Assembly: GCA_015680685.1 (NCBI GenBank)
Contig: MNCI01004872.1
Location: forward strand, 882,697-946,696
Source: Gnetum montanum
Taxonomy: Eukaryota; Streptophyta; Gnetopsida; Gnetales; Gnetaceae
Length of the DNA stretch: 64,000 nt
Direction of reading: 5' to 3'
Position numbers and translations under genes: made by a program
The notes under the pieces: model-generated
Told to the model about the DNA's origin: nothing
What the model saw: only the letters and a program-made list of their open reading frames with translations
Database searches by the model: none
Shown: piece after piece, positions 55,861 to 64,000 of the stretch
Numbering within the stretch: the first letter of the stretch is position 1
How the letters are laid out: each line of letters opens with the position of its first letter

Positions 55861-58532
55861 TATAAGAGTTTTTGTCTTATTTGGATTCTTTATTAGCTTT
55901 TAAAGTTCATTTGTGATTATACATTATGAAATAATAATATTTGAATGGAGAATTAAAAACTAAGATGTTTGCATATGATAGTATCATTAGCATGCAACTT
56001 TGAAGACATGCATAATTGTAAATCTTTTGTCCTATTAAAAATAAGATGTTATCCAAGTGGTAAGATTCTTAATTTGAAATCTCCAAGTCATGGGTTCAAT
56101 TCTAGTGGGTAATGCTAAGTTATAAACTTCTAGTTGGACTATACATCATGGGATGCTAATAGGTAATAATGGTTCAAGATAAGAGTAACCATTCAATGAA
56201 ATTATTCATCTACACTATTTTGTAATTTATGAAGTCCAAGTTATATCATATTTATTTGGGTAGATCTTCTATAAAGCACATCTTTGACCTAGATGCATCA
56301 CATAAACTTGATAGAAAATATTAGTTAGTCAGCATATTAATCATAATCACTAGTTGTTAAATTCTAGCAATTATGGGCACAACACACTAGTAGAACCATT
56401 GAAAGGCATATTTAGAATTCTTGTTACTAATTATATTGGTTAAGAAATTCTTTGGTAACATTCATCTTAAAATCCAAAGACTATGCACTCAACGTATTGT
56501 TATAACATTTGTAACTTGTAAAATAATGGTCATTGTGAATGATCAATGTTTAGCAAATATTATTAATTAACACATTATAGGAGATCAAAAACACAATCTA
56601 ATTTTCATTGATAAGTTTTTTAATAACTTGTTTAGTTCATTTACTTTCATGATGGTTTATATTTCTAAATTTTAAAAGGTAAATCAATTACTATATAACC
56701 TATGAGTATTAAGTCTATAAATTTAAGAAATAATAATATTTAGAATAAATATTCTATAACAATCTATGTTTATGGTAACTTAAGCCCTTGAAATTTTCTT
56801 TATTTTTTGATCCATAGATGTATTTTCTTTGATATATTTCTTACTATGAAGACTTATTATGCATAGCTTTTGTATAGCTTGATATAAGTTTGTGGATTCA
56901 TTATTCATTGATGATTCAAATATATGACTTGTTAAGGTGTTTGATTTATTTCAATATTTTATTATAACATATCTTTAATTATTGATAATCATCTCTTAGT
57001 CAACCTCATTTTTTTGGAACAAGGCTAGGATGATGATGACCATCTCTTAAATTTAGAATATGTCATTTATTATTTATGATGTTGATTCTTAGTGTGTCTT
57101 GATAAGGTAATCTTAAATAGATATGGGTCCACTAGTAATGAGGTGTTAGTTTAGTGGTAAGAGCCTTGGTGTGATGTCTTGCTCTAGGATGCCACAACAA
57201 ATGTTAAATGTACATTATACTTAACATTAAATATTAAAATAATATAAGGAAATGTAGAAGAAAATGTAAAAGTAATGTTATCGGCAAGATAAAAATGAAT
57301 TAAAGAAGTGCATATAGGTCATGGTTTGAGAGTTCTTGAGATTGTCTTTCTTTGGCATCTATCCCTTAGCAGTAATCTAGAATTATCACCAAGATTAGGT
57401 CTAAACTCAACTAAAATGGATCGTCAAGTTCTTTCTTTCTTCACTTCATCTAACTCCCATTACTTGCTATTGCTAGCTTCACAATTCCATCCTAGAATAA
57501 CCTCTAAGTATTGGTATAAATACCTTAGGTTAAATCCTCAAAGGTTACTTAAGAGAAATGCCCATCCTTATAAAATACTCTTCCATTAAGGGTGTTTTAA
57601 TAATAAGTATAACTCTTGGTTACAAAGTGATACCATCAGGAAATGATACTTGGTATGGAGTAGATGACTACTCCCACTTTAGATAGGTGATGCACCTATT
57701 CAAACAACTATTGGATCTTTTAAACATTGGTGTAAGTTCTTCCTCCAACCCCCTAGCTGGTAAAATGAGCCAGTCTTTTTATTGTTAATTGTTCTAGTTT
57801 ACACTTTTGTGGATTGATCTTTGTATTTTCTATTTGTTTCTTTTCAATTGCTCGTGTTAATGTTGTAGGGTCCTTTTGATCATTTTTGTTTAGTTTGAGC
57901 TTGAAACTATTATGCCCATGGTAAGCTTCAAGTCTTAGTTTGGTTTTGTATTGTCTTGAAGGCTTTTGTGTCGTTGCTTGATCTATTTTGGCTTTGAAAT
58001 CCACCACAGTTTTCTTGGCTATAATGGTGCCCCTTTGTTAGATCTATTTTCTATGGTTTTTTGTTAAAGAAAGAAGCCTTATCATGGAAACCCCAAGTTG
58101 TAGATTAAATTCTAATGGGTAACATTGAGTTATAAATTAAAAAAATTCTATAAAAGGAATTCCAAAGCTACTTTGTCCAATAGATCTAAGAGAACCTCAG
58201 TGGACATGAGTAAAAATTTACTTTCAATTTCATTTAAATTTTTGAATAAAATTTACTTTCAATTTCATTTAAATATTTGAATTTATGGTATTTCAATGTA
58301 GTTAAGTTCAAATTGATTAATTAGATTAAATAGCCAACTTGTATGCAATTATTGAAGTGTTTCTAGAACTTGTCTAATATTAAATAATTTGAATGTCACA
58401 TGGATCATGGTTTATGATGTTTGATTTGATGTCTGCCTAATGATTATAGTTTTCTTATCATGTGGAATAAGGCACAAATTGATTTAAATATTATTTTAGT
58501 CTTCCATTAGCCTTTATTTTTGACCTTTAGTT
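55861..58532. other. AT-rich region between elements C and the copia element
   Basis: No protein domain was recognised. An open segment at 57308-57589 (93 codons) shows no known motif. Two tRNA-like SINE fragments may be present, one at 56043-56150 and a weaker relative at 58078-58150. 'ttagtttagtggtaagagcc' at about 57148-57167 is another tRNA-head-like motif. The rest shows nothing I can identify. Confidence 0.4.
56043..56150 (+). repeat. Possible tRNA-derived SINE fragment
   Basis: 'ttatccaagtggtaag' resembles an A box, and 'gggttcaattct' about 45 bp later resembles a B box (GGTTCGANTCC), with 'aagtcatgggttcaattct' in the style of plant Au-type SINEs. A related piece with 'aaattctaatgggtaac' and 'gagttataaat' lies at 58110-58140. 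No target duplication was defined. Confidence 0.4.
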
Positions 58533-59069
58533 TGTTAATCATGGTGTGCAATGCAAGTAATAAGGAGCTAAAGATATAATCCAATTTGTTTTATTTGTTA
58601 CAAAAATCCAAAAACCAGCTTATTTTATTGTTATGAATTAATGATTGAATGCAATTTTTTTTAGTTCCAATTCATCCTTATTTGTTCAAAATTTATTCAT
58701 TTTTTTGAATAATGACTTTTCATTACCTCCTAGCATGATCCCAATTATTTTCTATAAATACCAAGGTTATACCATGTTGTAATGCTTTGATTTACATGCA
58801 ATAAAGATGGGTTACAAATTTTATCAAGCTTTCATTTCTCTCTTACCTTTCCATCTTCTCTAATTTTAATATTTGGCTATTCACAAACATTGTTTTTACA
58901 AAGATTTCTCTAATAAAGTATCTATCCTCTCTACATCATCAAGCACATTGCATTTTCACCAATTACAACATTTATTTTTAACCAATTATTTCAAAGAATT
59001 AGATTCATTAAGATTAATATAAACTCATTTCAATTTGAAAATTCAACTCTAGATAGTCTTCACATCACA
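58533..59069 (+). repeat. 5' LTR of the copia element
   Basis: It is collinear with 63198-63751, sharing 'aatgacttttcattacct', 'tctataaatacca', 'caataaaga' and 'tagtcttcacatcaca'. Confidence 0.85.
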
Positions 59070-59089
59070 TAGACACTAAAATCATACAT

Positions 59090-60240
59090 AGGTTCACAAT
59101 AAGTTGTAACAAGAAAATTGCAAAATATCTCATCATCTTCAATGGCACCAAAGATTTCATTCTATGGAAAGGTATGATGAAAGAACTTCTCAAGGTAAAT
59201 GATGTTTGAGAAGTAATTGAAATAGAAGAAATTAGTATCAAACTTAATTCAAGAAAAATAGACAAAGATGAAGATGACCTATTCATAAGAAAATTACTAG
59301 AAGAAGAAAGTAAAAAGACAAGAATCCCTTGCAAGAATGGTCATCGTTTTCAATGTATTATAAACAATAATAAGTAGATTATGTTCTCTAAAGAAATATA
59401 AACAAATATGGCAATGATTACGTTTAGATTATCTTGGAAACTTAGAAAATCAATGTACCAAGTAACTTCTATATAGAATATAAATTAACAAACTTAAAAT
59501 GAAGAAAAAAGAAGAACAAATTAAATATATTTTATTAGAATCTTTGAATGCATTAAACACATTGATGAATTTGAATGTGGCTTTACTTAGCATCAAAAAT
59601 TATAAAATGTTGTGGTAGCATTGGATAATGATTAAAAGTATTAAAACATGATGATGAGCTTTTTTCAAAACAAAGGGTTCAAAAAAATGACAATTGATGG
59701 TTTAGTATTACAAATTCAAACTTTAGAAAAGCTAAGAATAGACAATTTTGAGAAAGATAAAACATTTATTAATAGTAGAGGAAAAGGACAACTTAATAGA
59801 GCTAGGGAAAAATTTAATAAAACCAGTTTTCAAGACTAAAATTTTGAGAATAATCAAGATATGGTAGAGACTCTAGAAAAAGATACAAGAGGCAAAGGAA
59901 CTACTAGAGGAAAATGGATCAACCAAGGACAAAGGAGAATGCAAATAAATAAAACCATTTCATTCTGAAAATTTTGTAAAATAAAAGTCCATACTATAGA
60001 CTCTTGTTAAACAAAATTGACTTTAATGCACCTTAGCTTGAAAACAAAAATTAAGAGGAGGCATCAATATCAAATCCAACATAAGAAGATAATCAAGATA
60101 ATTTCAAAGCTTTTAATTCAATTCAAATAATTAATATAGATTTATATATTCTATATAGTAGTTGTTTAAATCATATGATACCATAAAAATCGCACCTTCT
60201 TAACTATAAATTCAATAATATTGGCAACATCAAAATTGGA
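59090..60240 (+). pseudogene. copia gag
   Basis: The N-terminal part reads 'IIFNGTKDFILWKGMMKELL' (about 59132-59190), matching the copia gag pattern F.G.NF..W...M...L. An open segment at 59648-59839 continues 'KMTIDGLVLQIQTLEKLRI'. The zinc knuckle at 59966-60007 reads 'KFCKIKVHTIDSC', and the position of its first Cys is now TGA. Several stops and shifts are present. Confidence 0.7.
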
Positions 60241-61330
60241 GATAGGAATTTTCTCATTATAGAAGGAGTTGGAGATTATATTGTAAGACTATCTAACAAA
60301 CATATCATAGCAATAATTGAAGTATTTCATGTTCTAAATCTTTTGAATCCATTGCCATTAGTAGGATAAATGGATAGAAGAGGAACTGCTGTATTCTTTA
60401 AAAATGAATGGTGTACTATCATAAAACTTGATGAATAGGAGATTATAGAATTTGAAGCCTACAATAATTGAGTCTACTACATAGTTTGTGATTATTTTAA
60501 CTTAAAAGAGAATCTCATTGGTACTAGCAATGATAGCCAAGAACCAAAAGGGCCTACTATTCAAATACTAAAATGTAAAGATAAATTAGAAAAATTATCT
60601 TACAAATTAGTCCAAAAAATTATCAGTCATTCATGAATGATAAGGAAGTCCAAATCTAATGCAGGCTAGGACACATATCATATAATAATATTGAAAGTTT
60701 AGAAAACTTGAAAACGGCTATAGGGCTTCAAATTAAAGAAACTTTAAAAGAGAAATGTGAAATATACATTCAAGGAAACAAACCAATAATCATCACATCA
60801 TAGCCATGCAAATAAGAAATAAACTTATTAAGCTACTTCATATGGATCCCATTGGTCTTATGCCAACCACCTCAATTAGAGGGGAAAACTACACTCTTGT
60901 GATGGTGGATGATCAATCGATATTTACTTGGACATACTTCATGAGAAATATAGATGAAACATTAAGCAACTTAAAAAATTTCTATACCATAATGTATAAT
61001 ACCATGGATCTCACACTAAAGGTCATTACATCAAAGAGAGAAGTGTTCATTAACAAAAATTGTAAATATTTTTACTTAGAACAAGGAATTTTCAATCAAA
61101 AAATATGTAGATATATTTTCTAATCAAATGTAGTAGTAGAAAGGAAAAATATATACAAGATATGATGATATGCCCTCTTGAAAAATGCAAAATTATCAAA
61201 TAGATATTGGAGCATGGCCATGACTATAACAATCTACATCACAAATAAAATTGTTTGTACAAACAACAAAGATAAGTTACCTTATGAACTATTTTACAAC
61301 AAGCTACTAAATATCAAGTACATGAAAACA
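60241..61330 (+). pseudogene. copia protease/pre-integrase and integrase
   Basis: 'IEVFHVLNLLNPLPLVG' (about 60320-60368) fits the segment between protease and integrase (ALYVP.L..NLLSVG). The open segment 60806-61123 gives 'KLLHMDPIGLMPTTSIRGEN' and 'YTLVMVDDQSIFTWTYFMRN'. These are the first catalytic Asp blocks of copia integrases (D..GP.P..S..G..Y....DD.SR..W.YF). The later Asp and Glu blocks are not clear. Confidence 0.8.
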
Positions 61331-61699
61331 TTTTGATGTCATTACTATATTAAAATTTCGAAACAATTTCTAGACAAGTTGGATAGTAGAGGAAAAAATG
61401 TATGTGTCTCAACTATGACACAAAAATAAGTGGATGCAAATGCTATGACCTAGTTAAGCACAAATGGTAATTCTCTAGGAATGAGACATTCATTAAAGAC
61501 ATATTTGATATAAATGAGCTTTGACAAAATAATAAAAATAATGACCCAAAATAACTTGAAGCCCTAGATTCAAAGAGACTACTGTTAAGATCAAATGTTG
61601 GACATAAATTTTGGAAGAAAATAAAATAGATCCAATACAATCAAATTTTTTTCATACCTAGCTCTCAATTAAGGACCAACCAACATATACAAAGCTCTA

Positions 61700-62570
61700 A
61701 AATAAAGCTTAGAGGTAAGTCATGGACAAAGAATATGAAGCCATCATGAAAAATAATACATGAGAGCTAGTTGATAGACCACAAGAAAAAACTTTTATTG
61801 ATTGCAAATGATTATAGAAAAGAAATTTAATAGAAAAGTAGAAGTCATCAAACATAAAGCAATATTGGTAGCTATAGGTTTTAGATAAAAGAAACATATT
61901 GACTATGTAGAAATATTTGCACCTATGGCAAGATTTGAAATAATAAAGCTCACCCTCTCAATAACTACTCACCAAAACTTAAAATTACATTGAATAAATA
62001 TCAACTCTACATTCCTCAATGGTTGCATAAATAAAGAAGTCTATTTTCAACTGTTGGAAGGATATAAATTCAAAGGAAGTTTGAAAACTAAAAAAACCCT
62101 ACATGGTTTAAAACAAGCACTTAGAACATGGTTTCATAGAATCAATGATTGTCTCATTAAAGAGAATTATTCATCTTACGTGTTTGAACAAACATTATGA
62201 TACAAACATAACCAAAGTAATTTTATTATTATATTTCTTTATGTTAATAATTTAGTATTTGTTGTTACAAATTTTAAGTTGCTAGAAGAGTTCATGATAA
62301 ACATGAAGAATAAGTTTGAAATGAAAGATTTTGAACAATGAAAATATTTCCTAGGCATTCAATTTGAATAAGAAAATAAGGACATCAAGGTACATCAAAC
62401 TATGTAGAAACCATACTTGAAAAATTCAACATCACCAAAACAACCAACTTTCCTCTCCCTCACAACATTAAGCTTGAAACCAAAGACAATACTCCTCTTG
62501 TTAATGCAACAATGTGTAGAAGTATGATAGGATCTCTTAAATTTTTATGCCACACATGAATTTATTTTGA
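61700..62570 (+). pseudogene. copia reverse transcriptase
   Basis: Frame pieces read 'IDYVEIFAPMARFEIIKLTL' (about 61898), 'FLNGCINKEVYFQLLEGYKF' (62013 on), 'TLHGLKQALRTWFHRI', 'IIIFLYVNNLVFVV' (about 62228) and 'YFLGIQFE'. They follow the copia pattern (VARLE.IR, FLNG.L.EEVYM.QP.GY, LYGLKQA.R.W, YVDD, FLGI). The catalytic YVDD has become YVNN. Confidence 0.85.
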
Positions 62571-62639
62571 ATTTATTACATTTCTTTTCTCATGCTTCAT
62601 GCAAGAACCAAGGGAATCACATCTCAAGGCTCAATAGGT

Positions 62640-63075
62640 ATCATAGACTATGGACTAAACTATACTAAAGGAGATGAAAAATTTCAAGTCTATGTTGATG
62701 CTAATTGGGGAGGAAATAATGATAACAAAAAATAAACTTTAGATGCTATCATATTTTATGGGAAAATTTCTATCTATTGGAAATCCAAATGATAAAATTT
62801 GTTTATTCTTTCAACATGTGAAGTAGAATATATTTCCATGGATGAATGCAACCATCATATCCTTTGGCTCAAAAATCTAATGACACATGTTGGATTTCCT
62901 GGTGACCCATCCATTGACCTATCATATGACAATACATTAGCCATAAAACTCTCTAATGAATATACTCTATACAAAAAATCAAAGCACATTGACACAATAT
63001 TATTTCCTAGAACAAGAAGTAAAGGAAGGAAATATCAAACCTACTCATGTAGAGTCCCACAATTAGTTTGCTGAT
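62640..63075 (+). pseudogene. copia RNase H
   Basis: 'FQVYVDANWGGNNDN' (about 62690) and the open segment 62799-63074 with 'STCEVEYISMDECNHHILWL' and 'SYDNTLAIKLSNEYTLYKKS' then 'KHIDTI' match the copia RNase H (S..EAEY.A......W, DN..AI.L..N...H...KHI). The end after 'RSKGRKYQT' is frameshifted relative to the family. Confidence 0.85.
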
Positions 63076-63197
63076 TTAATAACAAATTCTCTCTTGCATT
63101 ACAGGAATGAGCACTTTGCAAAAATATAGATATCATAAAGACATTAAGGATAAAGAAAGGAGAACAAGCAACGTGCATTTTATCCTAAAGGAAGGAT

Positions 63198-63751
63198 TGT
63201 TAATAATTATGTGTAATGAAAATAGTGTTTCAACATGAAGAGAAGAAAATAAAGAAATAAATCCAATTTGTTTTAGTTGCCACAAAAATATAAAAACCAA
63301 ATTATTTTATTTTTATGGACTGATAAGTGAATGTAATCTATTATAGCCGTAATTCATCCTTATTTTTTAAAAATTTATTCATTTTTATTGAAAAATGACT
63401 TTTCATTACCTTCTAGTATGACCTTAGTCCTTTTCTATAAATACCAAGCCATACCATGTTGCAATACTTTGATTTCCATACAATAAAGACATGTTATGAC
63501 TTATATCAAGCTATAGTTGCTCTCTCACCTTTTCATCTTTACCAAGTTTAATTTTTAGTTATCTATAAATATTATTTTCACTGAGATTAATATCATCAAG
63601 TATCTATCCTTTCTATATCATCAAGTATTTTGCATTTTTTTCAATCATAACATTCATTAATTATCAATTGTTTTAGAGAATCAACTTCATTAACATTCAT
63701 CTAAAGTCATTCAAATTTTAGAATTCAACTCTGGATAGTCTTCACATCACA
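63198..63751 (+). repeat. 3' LTR of the copia element
   Basis: It follows the purine tract 'aaaggaaggat' and starts TGTTAATAATTATGTG. The end CACATCACA matches the 5' LTR. Confidence 0.85.
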
Positions 63752-64000
63752 TTGAAAAAATTTAATAATTCTTTGTTTCTAAATTCAAAAGCCTCATAGT
63801 CATTTCTGCACACTTATTCACCCATTTTCCATTTCTCTTGCAAAGAAAGATTCTTGAGAGGCTTTGTTGAGCTTTGTTGTAAATCCTTGGAACCTTTTGT
63901 TAGCCATTTAAAGTTGTATATTAGTGCCTTTGTGGTAAGTCTTGTGCTATTACAATGATGTTGTTATAGACTTAACAAATGTTGATGAAACATAAACTTG
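63752..64000. other. Sequence right of the copia element
   Basis: I see no gene, repeat partner or RNA in these 249 bases. Confidence 0.4.

Larger units (their letters stand above)
58533..63751 (+). mobile_element. Ty1/copia retrotransposon, decayed (5.2 kb)
   Basis: LTRs at 58533-59069 and 63198-63751 flank gag, integrase, reverse transcriptase and RNase H in copia order (integrase before reverse transcriptase). Both LTRs begin TGTTAAT and end CACATCACA and have TATAAATA (58753-58760 and 63436-63443). No matching target duplication was found ('tagtt' versus 'ttgaa'), and no clear primer site follows the 5' LTR. Frames are broken throughout. Confidence 0.85.

Noticed and set aside
57148-57200. 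A tRNA gene suggested by 'tagtttagtggtaagagcc'
   Set aside because: No acceptor-stem pairing or complete cloverleaf could be drawn, and the B box is absent at the right distance.
57308-57589. A 93-codon open frame as a gene
   Set aside because: No recognisable motif, no promoter or splice context and surrounding sequence typical of decayed repeats. Chance openness is likely.
58528-63756. A target duplication for the copia element
   Set aside because: Flanking pentamers 'tagtt' and 'ttgaa' do not match. The ends may have decayed or the element may have recombined.

Overview
This window reads as nuclear DNA of a seed plant with a large, repeat-packed genome, most likely a gymnosperm. That is an inference from AT-rich decayed retrotransposons, several insertions inside other insertions, and a single ordinary plant gene. 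No prokaryotic gene, CRISPR array or rRNA gene was seen.

The only intact host gene lies at 26077-29462 (+). It is a three-exon glycerol-3-phosphate acyltransferase of the land-plant GPAT4/6/8 (cutin) type, 497 residues when spliced, with a TATA-like box and three tiny upstream ORFs in its presumed leader.

Left of the gene (1-25.8 kb) is a nest of retroelements. 1-680 is the 3' end of a Ty3/gypsy element (here X) that starts outside the window, and 681-1750 is its CpG-rich LTR. 1751-4550 holds two diverged copies of a ~1 kb repeat around a gag/protease scrap. 4551-4947 plus 18101-20831 are the two halves of an old Tat/Ogre-type Ty3 pol gene. Its reverse transcriptase was split by element A (4948-18100), a 13.2 kb Athila-type element with both LTRs, a tRNA-Asp primer site and an exact 5-bp target duplication (aatat). 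20832-25850 holds Tat 3' sequence, a possible LTR and short duplications.

Right of the gene are a LINE remnant (about 30940-32700) and element B (32793-42010, target duplication agcca), which has gag and a third ORF but no recognisable pol. Element C (42327-55527, minus strand) is a second Athila-type copy of 13.2 kb, inserted in an older repeat that also occurs at 23 kb. A decayed Ty1/copia element occupies 58533-63751.

The most interesting shared structure is in X, A, B and C. Downstream of pol, or of gag in B, lies a third ORF: a globular N-terminal region, a long coiled coil and a proline-rich tail in A, B and C, shrunk to 82 codons in X. In all four copies its first codon directly follows a 60-63 nt segment built like a miniature intron (GTAT start, TACTAAC-like branch site, AG end; single-base decay at the donor in C and at the acceptor in A). 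In A, B and C this is preceded by a TATA-bearing stretch that echoes the U3 repeat words of the same subfamily's LTR. This suggests a separately transcribed, spliced message for the third ORF.
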